A stretch of DNA of 64,000 nucleotides. Source: Mesorhizobium sp. LSJC280B00 (GTDB lineage Bacteria; Pseudomonadota; Alphaproteobacteria; Rhizobiales; Rhizobiaceae). The notes under the pieces are model-generated. The model did no database searches and was not told where the DNA came from. It worked only from the letters and a program-made list of their open reading frames with translations. The position numbers and the translations under genes were made by a program. The stretch is taken from the NCBI RefSeq assembly GCF_000502835.1, contig NZ_AYVL01000002.1, forward strand, positions 173,772 through 237,771, written 5' to 3'. Shown one piece after another: positions 7,466 to 17,077 of this stretch (position 1 is the stretch's first letter; every line of letters starts with the position of its first letter).

Positions 7466-9112
7466 ATGCATGTCGCAATGTTCATTCTGGTCGTGCTTAT
7501 CTTCGTCGCCGTTTCGGGCGCGCTGGTCCGGCCGGTGCGGGTTCCGCTACCTGTGCTGCAGATCGCCATCGGCGCGGCACTGGCTTGGCCGGTGCGCGGA
7601 ATGCATGTCGAGATCGATCCCGAGCTGTTTCTGCTGGTGTTCATCCCACCGCTGCTGTTCAGCGACGCCTATGGTGCGCCCAAGCGCGAACTGATCGCGC
7701 TGCGCGGGCCGATCCTCGACCTCGCCATCGGGCTGGTCTTCTTCACCATTGTCGGCTTCGGCTACGCTTTGCACTGGCTTGTCCCGAGCATCCCGCTCGT
7801 CGTCGCTTTCGCACTTGCTGCGGTGCTGTCCCCGACGGATGCGGTGGCCGTCTCCTCGATCGTCGACAAGAGCCTGGTCCCGGCTCGGCTGATGCACATC
7901 CTGGAGGGCGAGGCGCTGCTCAACGATGCGTCGGGCCTCGTGATGTTCCGCTTTGCGGTGGCAGCTGCCTTGACCGGCAGCTTCTCCTTCGTCGCGGCGT
8001 CCGTGACTTTCCTCTATGCCGTCGCTGCCGGCATCCTGGCCGGCGTGGCTGCCTTGTTCGTCGCCGCCAAGGCGCTGCAATTGCTGAACCGTATCGGCGG
8101 CGTGCCGGCCGAGGTGCAGGTGCTGGTCATGGTCCTGCTGCCGTTCATCGCCTATCTCGGCGCCGAGAATGTCGGCGCCTCGGGCATTCTGGCGGCGGTC
8201 ACGGCCGGAGTGCTCACCGGCGGCTCCGGGATTTTCCGCTTTCTCGGCGTCTCGGCACGCATACAGACCGTATCGCTGTGGACGACGCTATCCTTCGTCT
8301 TCAACGGCGCGCTGTTCATCCTGCTCGGGTTGCAGCTTCCCGAAATCATCGGCAACGTGCCGCCTGAGCTCGGCAGCCGCTATCCGGTCATCCAGCCAAT
8401 CGCCACGGTGGTCGCGCTGACACTATGCCTGATCGGGCTGCGCTTCCTGTGGATCTGGGTCGGCGACATTGCGACGCGCGTCTCAGCGCGATTACGCGAG
8501 CAGAAGGCCGAGCCGTTCGGGCTGCGCGTTCGGATCGCCGGCTCTGTTGCCGGCGTGCGCGGCGCCATCACGCTGGCCGGCATCCTGTCGCTGCCGCTCG
8601 CCATGCCGAATGGTTCGCCCTTTCCGGCGCGCGACGTGGTGATCTTCCTCGCCGCAGGCGTCATCATCTGCTCATTGCTCATTGCCAGCCTTGCCTTACC
8701 CAAGGTGGCACGAGGGCTGGTCGAGCCGGGCGAGGATCCTGGCGCTGCCGAGGAGCGTCTTGCGCGCGTGGGCGCGGCCAAGGCCGCCATCGCCCGCATC
8801 GAGAGCATGGCCGGCGCGACCGACGGCGATGAAGGGGAAACACCCGGCGCCCGGCTTGCCACCGCCGACAGCATCGTCGCCGGCTACCGTCGCCGCATCG
8901 CTGCCTCCGACGAAGCCGACGAGGCGCGCGCCGAGGCCCGCGAGGCCGGACGGCTGGAACTCGAATTGAGGCTGGCGGGCATTGAGGCCGAACGCGCAGC
9001 GGTTCGCGCAATGTTTCGCAGCGGCCAGATTAACGACCATACGATGCAGGCGCTGTTCACCGAGATCACGCTCACCGAGGCCCTGCTGAAGGGCCGGCAG
9101 GCAAGGAAATAG
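7466..9112 (+). CDS. Na+/H+ antiporter, CPA1 (NhaP/YjcE) family
   Basis: A 548-residue inner-membrane antiporter with about twelve hydrophobic segments and a cytoplasmic C-terminal tail of about 130 residues rich in Glu, Arg and Ala. The CPA1 ion-translocation motifs are present: LSPTDAVAVSSIVD, followed by LEGEALLNDASGLV, and later VRGAITLAGILSLPLA. These carry the Asp residues used for cation binding. The start is placed at the ATG of MHVAMFIL; an in-frame upstream ATG would translate through the ldtP terminator and is rejected. The exchange is presumably sodium (or potassium) for protons; specificity cannot be read from sequence. Confidence 0.9.
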   Translation: MHVAMFILVVLIFVAVSGALVRPVRVPLPVLQIAIGAALAWPVRGMHVEIDPELFLLVFIPPLLFSDAYGAPKRELIALRGPILDLAIGLVFFTIVGFGYALHWLVPSIPLVVAFALAAVLSPTDAVAVSSIVDKSLVPARLMHILEGEALLNDASGLVMFRFAVAAALTGSFSFVAASVTFLYAVAAGILAGVAALFVAAKALQLLNRIGGVPAEVQVLVMVLLPFIAYLGAENVGASGILAAVTAGVLTGGSGIFRFLGVSARIQTVSLWTTLSFVFNGALFILLGLQLPEIIGNVPPELGSRYPVIQPIATVVALTLCLIGLRFLWIWVGDIATRVSARLREQKAEPFGLRVRIAGSVAGVRGAITLAGILSLPLAMPNGSPFPARDVVIFLAAGVIICSLLIASLALPKVARGLVEPGEDPGAAEERLARVGAAKAAIARIESMAGATDGDEGETPGARLATADSIVAGYRRRIAASDEADEARAEAREAGRLELELRLAGIEAERAAVRAMFRSGQINDHTMQALFTEITLTEALLKGRQARK

Positions 9113-9228
9113 AGGCTGCCAGTCTCTCTGGCGCAATCCGGCCAGCAAATTTCGCGCTGCAAACGTGGCGGGCCGAAAGCAACTGTGTTAATGGCGCGAC
9201 AGACCCCGAACCTTGAGGATTTCAACCC

Positions 9229-10542
9229 ATGGCAACAGCAGCGGCAGTGTCGAACAAATTCGAATCCTTTTTCGAAACCACGCTTGCCGATGCCGACCCC
9301 GAGATTTTCGGCGCAATCCGCAACGAACTCGGCCGCCAGCGCCACGAGATCGAGCTGATTGCCTCGGAAAATATCGTCTCGCGTGCCGTGCTCGAGGCAC
9401 AGGGGTCGATCATGACCAACAAATATGCCGAGGGCTATCCGGGCAAGCGCTACTATGGCGGCTGCCAATTCGTCGATGTCGCCGAGGAACTGGCCATCGA
9501 ACGCGCGAAAAAGCTGTTCGGCTGCAACTTCGCCAACGTCCAGCCGAATTCCGGCAGCCAGATGAACCAGGCGGTGTTCCTGGCGTTGCTGCAGCCCGGC
9601 GACACCTTCATGGGCCTCGACCTCAATTCCGGCGGACACCTGACACATGGCTCGCCGGTCAATATGAGCGGCAAATGGTTCAAGGTCGTCTCCTATGGCG
9701 TGCGCCGGGACGATCATCTGCTCGACATGGATGCGATCGAGAAGACCGCCCATGAGACCAGGCCGAAATTGATCCTGGCCGGCGGCACAGCCTATTCACG
9801 TGTCTGGGACTGGAAGCGTTTTCGCGAGATCGCCGATTCGATCGGTGCCTATCTGATGGTCGACATGGCTCACATCGCCGGCCTGGTCGCCGGCGGCATG
9901 CATCCGTCGCCGCTGCCGCATGCCCATGTGGTCACCACCACGACGCACAAATCGCTGCGCGGGCCGCGCGGCGGCATGATCCTTTGCAATGACGAGGATA
10001 TTGCCAAGAAGATGAATTCGGCCGTCTTCCCCGGCCTGCAGGGTGGACCGCTGATGCATGTGATCGCCGCAAAGGCGGTGGCTCTGGGCGAGGCGCTGAA
10101 GCCGAGCTTCAAGATCTATGCGGAGAGCGTCGTCGCCAATGCCAAGGCGCTGGCCTCCAGTCTGCAGGAAACCGGTCTCGACATCGTCTCCGGCGGCACC
10201 GACAACCATCTGATGTTGGTCGACCTGCGTCCCAAGAACGCCACCGGCAAGCGCGCCGAGGCTGCCCTTGGCCGCGCCAACATCACCTGCAACAAGAACG
10301 GCATCCCCTTCGATCCGGAAAAGCCTTTCGTGACATCGGGCGTTCGGCTCGGCACGCCGGCCGGCACCACGCGCGGCTTCGGTCAGGCCGAGTTCCGCGA
10401 GATCGGCAAGCTGATCGCCGAAGTGCTGGATGGGCTGAAGGTCGCCAATTCCGACGAGGGCAATGCGGCCGTCGAGGCGACCGTGAAGGCCAATGTGGCG
10501 GCATTGACCGATCGTTTTCCGCTTTACCCGTATCTTGGTTGA
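9229..10542 (+). CDS. glyA: Serine hydroxymethyltransferase
   Basis: GlyA converts serine and tetrahydrofolate to glycine and methylene-tetrahydrofolate, supplying one-carbon units. At 437 residues it is full length. The PLP lysine lies in [16 protein letters not shown] and the substrate-binding region [15 protein letters not shown] and [10 protein letters not shown] are intact. The start ATG follows TTGAGGA. It is cytoplasmic and is followed by nrdR and riboflavin genes, an order common in rhizobia. Confidence 0.97.
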   Translation: MATAAAVSNKFESFFETTLADADPEIFGAIRNELGRQRHEIELIASENIVSRAVLEAQGSIMTNKYAEGYPGKRYYGGCQFVDVAEELAIERAKKLFGCNFANVQPNSGSQMNQAVFLALLQPGDTFMGLDLNSGGHLTHGSPVNMSGKWFKVVSYGVRRDDHLLDMDAIEKTAHETRPKLILAGGTAYSRVWDWKRFREIADSIGAYLMVDMAHIAGLVAGGMHPSPLPHAHVVTTTTHKSLRGPRGGMILCNDEDIAKKMNSAVFPGLQGGPLMHVIAAKAVALGEALKPSFKIYAESVVANAKALASSLQETGLDIVSGGTDNHLMLVDLRPKNATGKRAEAALGRANITCNKNGIPFDPEKPFVTSGVRLGTPAGTTRGFGQAEFREIGKLIAEVLDGLKVANSDEGNAAVEATVKANVAALTDRFPLYPYLG

Positions 10543-10605
10543 CCGACGCGGAGTGTCGCCCGTGACAACTCCGGTGCGACAGCAAGGCAACTGCGGAGAA
10601 GCTTA

Positions 10606-11184
10606 ATGATGCAAACTTTCCGTTTCGCCGGCTTTGGTGCCTTGCTGGCATCGGCTATTCTGCAGCTGTCCGGCCGCGCCTTGGCGCAGACCGAGCCAAC
10701 CCCGGCAACACCCAAGACAGAGACCTTCGGCAGGTGGTCCACCACGATGGACGAGGTCAACACCGGTGAGGATGTGCGCAAGACCTGCGCCGCGTCGACG
10801 GTCTTTTTCGACGCAAACGGCACCAGCGGCACCCTTACACTGGCCATCTCGAATGGCGACGTATTGCCACCCGATGGTTATCCGAGCCTCATCATCGCCG
10901 TGAGAAACAGTGACTTGCCCAAGGGCGATAACATCCCGGTGGTGTTCCGGGACGTCAACGACAAGATCAAGGCCGGTTTTCGTCTTATCGCCGACGGACA
11001 GTGGATGATAGACAACAAGTCCGAGACCACGCTCGCGGTACTGCGCGCCATGCGCCGCACCAGCGCCCTCGATGTCAGCTTCGCCGACAAGCCGGTCGCG
11101 ACCATATCGATGGACGGCTTCACCAAGGCCTATCGCTATCTCGGCACGTCTTGCGGCTTCCCGACCGGCGACGTCGCGCCCTGA
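10606..11184 (+). CDS. Uncharacterised exported protein, possibly IalB-like
   Basis: A 192-residue protein with a signal peptide (hydrophobic residues 8-25, cleavage after RALAQ). Two cysteines, one near residue 64 (RKTCAAS) and one near the C-terminus (LGTSCGF), could form a disulfide. The segment ISMDGFTKAYRYLG resembles the C-terminal part of invasion-associated locus B (IalB) family proteins, but the match is weak. It lies between glyA and nrdR on the same strand. No function can be assigned. Confidence 0.7.
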   Translation: MMQTFRFAGFGALLASAILQLSGRALAQTEPTPATPKTETFGRWSTTMDEVNTGEDVRKTCAASTVFFDANGTSGTLTLAISNGDVLPPDGYPSLIIAVRNSDLPKGDNIPVVFRDVNDKIKAGFRLIADGQWMIDNKSETTLAVLRAMRRTSALDVSFADKPVATISMDGFTKAYRYLGTSCGFPTGDVAP

Positions 11185-11336
11185 TTGGCGGACCGCTGTC
11201 AACTGATTGCCGCTCTCGCAATTTTCCTCGCGCCTCGCTATCTCTGAGACGCGATCGGTCATCGGCCATACTTTGCCACGGCGGCAAAAACCTCTAAGCC
11301 TTTCGCTCCACGAGAATCGCGAACCGAAGGCTCTCC

Positions 11337-11846
11337 ATGCGCTGCCCTTATTGCCAGTCCGAAGATACGCAGGTGAAGGATTCTCGCCCCGCCGAAGACG
11401 GCGCGGCGATCCGCAGGCGGCGCGTCTGCCCGGATTGCGGCGGCCGCTTCACCACTTTCGAGCGGGTACAACTGCGCGATCTCGTCGTGGTGAAGAAGTC
11501 TGGACGCAAGGTGCCGTTCGACCGCGACAAGTTGCTGCGCTCTGTCGAGATCGCGGTACGCAAGCGCAATGTCGACCCGGAACGTATCGATCGGGCGGTG
11601 ACCGGCATCGTGCGCCAGCTCGAAAGCTCGGGCGAGACCGAGGTGGCCTCGGGGGAAGTCGGCCGGCTGGTCATGGAAGCACTTAAGTCGCTCGATGATG
11701 TCGCCTATGTGCGCTTTGCCTCCGTCTACCGCAATTTCCGCGAGGCCAAGGATTTCCACGACGTGTTGGGCGAACTCAAAGGCGACGAGCTCAAAACCGA
11801 CGAGCCCAGGGGCGAAGAGCTGAAGAGCGAAGAGGACGCCAGCTGA
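11337..11846 (+). CDS. nrdR: Transcriptional repressor NrdR
   Basis: NrdR represses ribonucleotide reductase genes in response to ATP/dATP. The N-terminal zinc ribbon has cysteines at 3, 6, 31 and 34 (CPYC ... CPDC), and is followed by the ATP-cone domain ([17 protein letters not shown] to about residue 140). An acidic, charged tail of about 25 residues with repeated DELK/EELK units is longer than in most homologues. The stop is two bases before ribD, so the two are co-translated. Confidence 0.96.
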   Translation: MRCPYCQSEDTQVKDSRPAEDGAAIRRRRVCPDCGGRFTTFERVQLRDLVVVKKSGRKVPFDRDKLLRSVEIAVRKRNVDPERIDRAVTGIVRQLESSGETEVASGEVGRLVMEALKSLDDVAYVRFASVYRNFREAKDFHDVLGELKGDELKTDEPRGEELKSEEDAS

Positions 11847-11848
11847 GC

Positions 11849-12979
11849 ATGGCAGGGTCCGAACGCAGCACGGCTGAGCAAGAGGTCCTCGATCGCCGCT
11901 ATATGGCGGCAGCCCTCAGGCTGTCGCGCAAGAATGCCGGGCGGACCTCGACCAACCCTTCCGTCGGCACGCTGATCGTGCGCGATGACGGCGACGGGCC
12001 GATGATCGTCGGCAGCGGCGTCACCGCCGTCGGCGGCCGGCCGCATGCCGAGACCGAGGCTTTGGCAGAGGCCGGCGAACTGGCGCGCGGCGCCACCGCC
12101 TATGTAACGCTGGAGCCCTGCGCCCATCACGGCCGCACGCCGCCTTGCGCCAATGCGCTGGTCAGTGCCGGCGTGGCGCGTGTGGTCGGCGCTGCCAGCG
12201 ATCCGGACCCGCGTGTTTCCGGCAAGGGCTATGCAATCTTGCGTGCCGCCGGCGTCGAAGTGGTGGAAAAAGTGTTGGCGGCCGAGGCCGCGGAGCAGAT
12301 GGCCGGCTATTTAATTCGATCTCTGAAAAAACGCCCGGAAGTGATCCTGAAACTTGCGCTTTCGAGCGACAACAAGATCGGCGTGAAAGGCGAGGGACAG
12401 GTCTCCATCACCGGCGATATCGCCCGACGCGAAGTCTATCTGATGCGCGCCGAAGCCGATGGCATATTGATCGGCATCGGCACCGCACTGGAGGACGATC
12501 CGGCGCTTACGGTTCGGCTTCCGGGACTGGAGAGCCGTTCGCCGGCGCGCATCGTACTCGACCGTCAGATCAGGCTACCCGAGACTTCGAAACTGGTCGC
12601 CGGCGTCGATCGTGTGCCGCTCTATGTCGCTGCCTGCGCCGAGGCCGATCCGCACCGGCGCGCCGCGCTCGAACGTGCCGGCGTTCGCTTCATCGGTACT
12701 GAGACCTATGAAGGCGATATTGCGCTGCCGGAACTGCTCGAGGATCTGGCGGCGCTCGGCATGGCAAGCGTCCTGGTCGAGGGCGGCGCGAGGGTGGCCA
12801 AGGCGTTCCTCGACGAACAACTGGTCGATCGTATCGTGCTGTTTCAGGGGCCGGACGCGATCGGCGAGGGCGGCATTGTATCGCCGATCGATGCCAACAA
12901 TATGCCGCCGGGATTTCGCAAATTGCGCAACATGCGTTTCGGCGAAGATACATATGCGGAATGGATAAGAGACATCTAG
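11849..12979 (+). CDS. ribD: Bifunctional riboflavin biosynthesis deaminase/reductase
   Basis: RibD deaminates the pyrimidine intermediate of riboflavin synthesis and then reduces its ribosyl side chain with NADPH. The N-terminal deaminase has zinc ligands in PHAETEAL (His66, Glu68) and EPCAHHGRTPPC (Cys91, Cys100). The reductase domain begins near residue 165 (PEVILKLALSSDNKIG) and contains ILIGIGTALEDDPALT and LVEGGARVAKAFL. At 376 residues both domains are complete. It is wedged between nrdR and ribE on the same strand. Confidence 0.96.
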   Translation: MAGSERSTAEQEVLDRRYMAAALRLSRKNAGRTSTNPSVGTLIVRDDGDGPMIVGSGVTAVGGRPHAETEALAEAGELARGATAYVTLEPCAHHGRTPPCANALVSAGVARVVGAASDPDPRVSGKGYAILRAAGVEVVEKVLAAEAAEQMAGYLIRSLKKRPEVILKLALSSDNKIGVKGEGQVSITGDIARREVYLMRAEADGILIGIGTALEDDPALTVRLPGLESRSPARIVLDRQIRLPETSKLVAGVDRVPLYVAACAEADPHRRAALERAGVRFIGTETYEGDIALPELLEDLAALGMASVLVEGGARVAKAFLDEQLVDRIVLFQGPDAIGEGGIVSPIDANNMPPGFRKLRNMRFGEDTYAEWIRDI

Positions 12980-12989
12980 GACCGACCTG

Positions 12990-13010
12990 ATGTTCACGGG
13001 GCCAAACTAA
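12990..13010 (+). promoter_or_regulatory. Six-codon mini-ORF duplicating the start of ribE
   Basis: The sequence ATGTTCACGGGG at this point nearly repeats the ribE start ATGTTCACTGGA 20 bases later. It encodes MFTGPN and its TAA shares its last A with the ribE ATG (TAATG). This arrangement would allow translational coupling or re-initiation; it may equally be a chance small duplication. Confidence 0.3.
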
Positions 13011-13627
13011 TGTTCACTGGAATCGTCACCGATGTCGGCACCGTCGCTGCCGTAAAGCAGCTCAGGGAAGGCGTCGGTTTGCGTATCGACACCGCTTACG
13101 ATCCGCAGACCATTGCCATCGGTGCCTCGATTTCCTGTGGCGGCGTCTGCCTGACGGTGACGGGATTGCCGGAAGACGGCGCCAACGCACGCTGGTTCGA
13201 GGTCGAGGCCTGGGAAGAAGCACTCAGGCTGACGACCGCGATGGGCTGGAAATCCGGCACGCGCATCAACCTGGAGCGGGCGCTGAAGATCGGCGACGAG
13301 CTTGGCGGCCATATCGTTTCAGGCCATGTAGACGGCATGGCCGAGATCGTGGGGCGCAAGGAGGAAGGCGACGCCGTTCGCTTCACCCTGGATGCACCGC
13401 GAGAGCTGGCCAAATTCATCGCGCCCAAGGGCTCCGTCGCACTCGACGGCACTTCGCTGACCGTCAACAAGGTCGAAGGCAGCCGCTTCGACGTGCTGTT
13501 GATCCACCACTCACTGACGGTCACCACCTGGGGCGAACGCCAGGTCGGCGATCGCGTCAATCTCGAGATCGACACCATGGCCCGCTATGCGGCGCGACTG
13601 GTGGAGGCGGCTAAAGAGGGGCTTTGA
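13010..13627 (+). CDS. ribE: Riboflavin synthase, alpha subunit
   Basis: The enzyme dismutates two lumazine molecules into riboflavin. It begins MFTGIVTDVG, the invariant N-terminus, and contains two tandem lumazine-binding barrels, the first with SCGGVCLTVTG and the second with VALDGTSLTVNKVEG. GHIVSGHVDG joins them. At 205 residues the length is standard. The start partly duplicated upstream is described in the preceding mini-ORF entry. It follows ribD by 30 bases. Confidence 0.96.
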   Translation: MFTGIVTDVGTVAAVKQLREGVGLRIDTAYDPQTIAIGASISCGGVCLTVTGLPEDGANARWFEVEAWEEALRLTTAMGWKSGTRINLERALKIGDELGGHIVSGHVDGMAEIVGRKEEGDAVRFTLDAPRELAKFIAPKGSVALDGTSLTVNKVEGSRFDVLLIHHSLTVTTWGERQVGDRVNLEIDTMARYAARLVEAAKEGL

Positions 13628-13757
13628 GGCGCTCGTCCATAAAGCCCATTCCCTGGTGCGACCGCCGCCGAGTTGGCCTTGAAAGTTCCTTCGGCAATCT
13701 TCCGCTTGCGATCAAACCGGCTTCGGCCTAAGTCACCGGCGATCCCCGGAGACATCT

Positions 13758-14252
13758 ATGGCAGGCACATCCCAACACGGCAAAGCGTTCATCCGCCCGA
13801 AGAAGAAGGCCCACCTTCTTGTCATCGAGGCGCGCTTTCACGACGACCTTGCCGACGCGTTGCTCGAAGGCGCGACAAAGGCCCTCGAGGAAGCGGGCGC
13901 GACATACGATGTCGTCACCGTTCCGGGCTCGCTCGAAATCCCGGCGGTGATTTCCTTCGCGCTCGACGGTGCCTCCGAAGGCGGGACGAACTATGACGGC
14001 TTCGTCGCCCTCGGCACGGTGGTCCGCGGCGACACCTATCATTTCGATATCGTCGCCAATGAATCCAGCCGTGCCCTGATGGACCTGTCCGTGCAGGATG
14101 CGGTCTGCATCGGCAACGGCATCCTGACCACCGAAAACGACGAACAGGCCTGGACACGCGCCAGGCGTTCGGAAGGCGACAAGGGCGGCTTTGCGGCGCG
14201 TGCGGCGCTGACCATGATCGCTCTAAAGGAACAGCTGGGAGCGCCCTCGTGA
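13758..14252 (+). CDS. ribH: 6,7-dimethyl-8-ribityllumazine synthase
   Basis: RibH makes the lumazine substrate of riboflavin synthase and assembles into pentamers or icosahedra. [15 protein letters not shown] and [27 protein letters not shown] contain the conserved active-site elements, including the His of YHFD. The 164-residue length is usual, with a slightly extended N-terminus. The ATG follows CCGGAGACATCT. Its stop overlaps the nusB start by four bases. No FMN riboswitch was recognised in the 130 bases upstream. Confidence 0.96.
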   Translation: MAGTSQHGKAFIRPKKKAHLLVIEARFHDDLADALLEGATKALEEAGATYDVVTVPGSLEIPAVISFALDGASEGGTNYDGFVALGTVVRGDTYHFDIVANESSRALMDLSVQDAVCIGNGILTTENDEQAWTRARRSEGDKGGFAARAALTMIALKEQLGAPS

Positions 14253-14749
14253 GCGAACCCGCTTCGCCCGGCCAGCCCACGGTGCGCCACGCCAACAAGC
14301 GCGGTGCTGCCCGTCTGGCCGCCGTGCAGGCGCTCTACCAGATGGATGTCGCCGGCAGCGGCGTCTTCGAGATCACCGCCGAGTACGAGGCGTTCAGGCT
14401 CGGCAAGGAGGTCGATGGCGCGCTCTATCGCGAAGCCGATGCGCAATGGTTTCGCGCCATTCTTGCCGGCGTTGTCGAGCACCAGAAGACCATCGATCCA
14501 GTCATCCGACAGGCGCTGACCGAGGACTGGCCTCTGTCGAGGCTCGATTCCACATTGCGCGCCATATTGCGCGCCGGCGTCTACGAGCTGATGCAGCGCG
14601 AGGACGTGCCGGTGGCGGTTATCGTCTCCGAATATGTCGACATCGCCAAGGCATTTTACGAGGAAGACGAGCCGAAACTGGTCAATGCGGTGCTTGATCG
14701 CGTGTCGCGCCGGGTGCGTGGCGAGGGCCGCGGCAAGGACGCCTCATGA
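14249..14749 (+). CDS. nusB: Transcription antitermination protein NusB
   Basis: NusB binds boxA RNA with NusE in rRNA antitermination. The sequence [17 protein letters not shown] is the family hallmark at the N-terminus, and the C-terminal [15 protein letters not shown] and [16 protein letters not shown] segments are intact. It uses GTG overlapping the ribH TGA, and its own stop overlaps the next gene's ATG, so ribH, nusB and the transporter are tightly coupled. Length of 166 residues is typical for alphaproteobacteria. Confidence 0.95.
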   Translation: MSEPASPGQPTVRHANKRGAARLAAVQALYQMDVAGSGVFEITAEYEAFRLGKEVDGALYREADAQWFRAILAGVVEHQKTIDPVIRQALTEDWPLSRLDSTLRAILRAGVYELMQREDVPVAVIVSEYVDIAKAFYEEDEPKLVNAVLDRVSRRVRGEGRGKDAS

Positions 14750-15963
14750 CTGCTATCGTCGCTGTTGGGGCGGGCAAGGAAGCGCGTCGCACCGCCTTCA
14801 TCCTCGCAGCCTCGCAGGCGATCATCGGCTCGGCCGCACCCATCGCCATTTCCATGGGCGGATTGGTGGGGCAGTACCTGCTCGATGCTGACAAGTCGCT
14901 GGCAACCGCGCCGATCACCGGTTTCAATGTCGGCGTGGCGCTCGGTTCCTTGCCGGCCGCGGCGATCATCCGCCGGCTCGGCCAGCGCGACGGCTTCATG
15001 ACCGGCACAGCGGTCACGGCGCTTGGCGGGCTGGTCGCCACGCTGGCGCTGTTTCATGCCAGCTTCTGGCTATTCGCTTTCGGCTTGGCCGTGATCGGCA
15101 TCGGGGGCGCCTTCGTCCAGCAGTTCCGGTTTGCCGCCGCCGACAATGCGCCGCCTGAATTCAAGGCGCGCGCCATCTCCTTTGTGCTGGCCGGCGGCAT
15201 CGTCACCGCCATCCTTGGACCGCAGATCGTCATCTTCACCGGCGACCTGTTCTCGCCGGTGAAGTTTGCCGGCTCGTTTGCGTCCATCCTGGTGCTGGCG
15301 GCGGTCGGCGCCGCCATTCTCTCTTTGTTGCGCATCCCGGCCAAGGCAACCGACAAGGTGGAAATCGCCGACAGCGACGCCCGGCCGCTCTCGGAAATCG
15401 TCACCAGGCCGCGCTTCGTCGCAGCGCTGTTTTGCGCCGTCGGCAGCTACGCGCTGATGAGCTTCGTCATGACGGGCGCGCCGCTGGCCATGGTCGGCTG
15501 CGGCCTTTCGACCGACGACGCCACGCTAGGCATTTCCTGGCATGTGATGGCGATGTTCGCGCCGAGCTTCTTCACGGGGTCGCTGATCTATCGCTTCGGC
15601 GCTGAGCGGATCCTGGCCATCGGCCTGGTGCTGCTGATTGGCTGCGCCATAGTGGCGCTGTCAGGGTTGGCACTGTGGCAGTTCTGGACGGCGCTGATCC
15701 TGCTCGGCCTTGGCTGGAACTTCAGCTTCATCGGTGCCACCGCCATGGTGGCCGACAGCTACCAGTCATCCGAAAAAGGCAAGGTCCAGGGGTTTCACGA
15801 TTTCGTCCTGTTCGGCTCCGTCGCCTTCGCCTCGCTGATGTCGGGGGCGGTCTACAATGCCTGGGGCTGGGAGATGTTGAACTGGATGATTTTCCCGGTC
15901 GTCGCGCTGTGCTTCGTGGCACTGGGCGTGTTGAAGATGACGGGCTTGCGTGCGGCCAACTGA
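14746..15963 (+). CDS. Major facilitator superfamily transporter
   Basis: A 405-residue inner-membrane protein with about twelve hydrophobic helices in two halves joined by a charged loop near residues 195-220. [10 protein letters not shown] motif in the loop between helices 2 and 3 corresponds to the MFS A-motif. It overlaps nusB by four bases and so probably belongs to the ribH-nusB operon. The substrate is unknown; its consistent company with riboflavin genes does not by itself prove flavin transport. Confidence 0.85.
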   Translation: MTAIVAVGAGKEARRTAFILAASQAIIGSAAPIAISMGGLVGQYLLDADKSLATAPITGFNVGVALGSLPAAAIIRRLGQRDGFMTGTAVTALGGLVATLALFHASFWLFAFGLAVIGIGGAFVQQFRFAAADNAPPEFKARAISFVLAGGIVTAILGPQIVIFTGDLFSPVKFAGSFASILVLAAVGAAILSLLRIPAKATDKVEIADSDARPLSEIVTRPRFVAALFCAVGSYALMSFVMTGAPLAMVGCGLSTDDATLGISWHVMAMFAPSFFTGSLIYRFGAERILAIGLVLLIGCAIVALSGLALWQFWTALILLGLGWNFSFIGATAMVADSYQSSEKGKVQGFHDFVLFGSVAFASLMSGAVYNAWGWEMLNWMIFPVVALCFVALGVLKMTGLRAAN

Positions 15964-16122
15964 CGTCACGCTGTCGGGACGTCGCGGCAGCGGATTCACT
16001 CACATCTGAACAAAATTATTGCGCCCATCCCCCCTCTTATGAAACCGTGTACCCCGACGGGGCATCGAAGCCATGCTCATATGCGGCAGCCGTATTCCGG
16101 TTCACAGCAAGGGATTTGTGAG

Positions 16123-17034
16123 ATGTTTTCAATCAAGGTTCTGGCCGGCGCTGTACTAGCGCTCGGAATTGCGTTGGCCTCGGCGAGTGCCCAGGTGGTG
16201 GTGTCGTCGAAGATCGACACCGAGGGCGGTGTGCTCGGCAATATCATCCAACTGGTGCTGAACGCCAATAATATCCAGACCACCGACCGCATCCAACTCG
16301 GCGGCACACCTGTGGTGCGCAAGGCGATTACAGCCGGCGAGATAGACATCTATCCGGAATACACCGGCAACGCCGCCTTCTTCTTCGAGAAGGCCGACGA
16401 TCCGGTGTGGAAAGACGCCGCCAAGGCCTACGAGACTGCCAAGAAGCTCGACTACGACTCCAACAAGATCGTCTGGCTGTCACCGTCACCGGCCAACAAC
16501 ACCTGGGCGATCGCCCTGCGCAAGGAGGTCGCCGATACCAATAAGCTCGTCACTCTTTCCGACTTCGGCAAATATGTCTCGGGCGGCGGCAAGGTGGTGC
16601 TGGCGGCCTCCGCCGAGTTCGTCAATTCGGCGGCCGCGCTGCCCGCTTTCCAGAAGACCTATGGCTTCACGCTAAAGCCGGACCAGTTGATCACGCTGTC
16701 CGGCGGCGACACGGCGGCCACCATTGCCGCCGCAGCCAACCAGACTAACGGCGCCAACGCCGCCATGGTCTATGGCACCGACGGCGGCATCGCGCCCTCC
16801 GGCCTCATCGTGCTTGAGGACGACAAGGGTGTGCAGCCGGTCTACCAGCCGGCGCCGATCATCCGCGGGGCGGTGCTGAAGGAGCATCCCGAAATCGAGA
16901 CGCTGCTGAAGCCGGTCTTCGCCAAGCTCGACCTTGTCACGCTGCAGGAGTTGAACGGCCGCGTGCAGGTCGGCGGCGAACCGGTCAAGGGCGTCGCCGA
17001 GGACTTTTTGAAAAAGAACGGCTTCCTCAAGTAA
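16123..17034 (+). CDS. yehZ: Osmoprotectant ABC transporter, substrate-binding protein
   Basis: A 303-residue periplasmic protein of the OpuAC/YehZ family. The start is placed at the ATG of MFSIKVLAG, followed by a signal peptide ending SASAQ; an upstream ATG would add 28 unlikely residues. The mature part starts VVVSSKIDTEGGVLGNII, and EIDIYPEYTGNAAFFF is the hallmark of quaternary-amine binding proteins. It is the first of four genes in the order binding protein, long permease, ATPase, short permease, the same as E. coli yehZYXW (OsmU). That system imports glycine betaine or choline-O-sulfate. Confidence 0.9.
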   Translation: MFSIKVLAGAVLALGIALASASAQVVVSSKIDTEGGVLGNIIQLVLNANNIQTTDRIQLGGTPVVRKAITAGEIDIYPEYTGNAAFFFEKADDPVWKDAAKAYETAKKLDYDSNKIVWLSPSPANNTWAIALRKEVADTNKLVTLSDFGKYVSGGGKVVLAASAEFVNSAAALPAFQKTYGFTLKPDQLITLSGGDTAATIAAAANQTNGANAAMVYGTDGGIAPSGLIVLEDDKGVQPVYQPAPIIRGAVLKEHPEIETLLKPVFAKLDLVTLQELNGRVQVGGEPVKGVAEDFLKKNGFLK

Positions 17035-17077
17035 GGCGATTCCGGCGCGCCGCTTTCGAGGTGCGCCGGATCGGCCG

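Noticed and set aside
13628..13757. FMN riboswitch before ribH
   Set aside because: I looked for the conserved RFN element in the spacer and did not find it.
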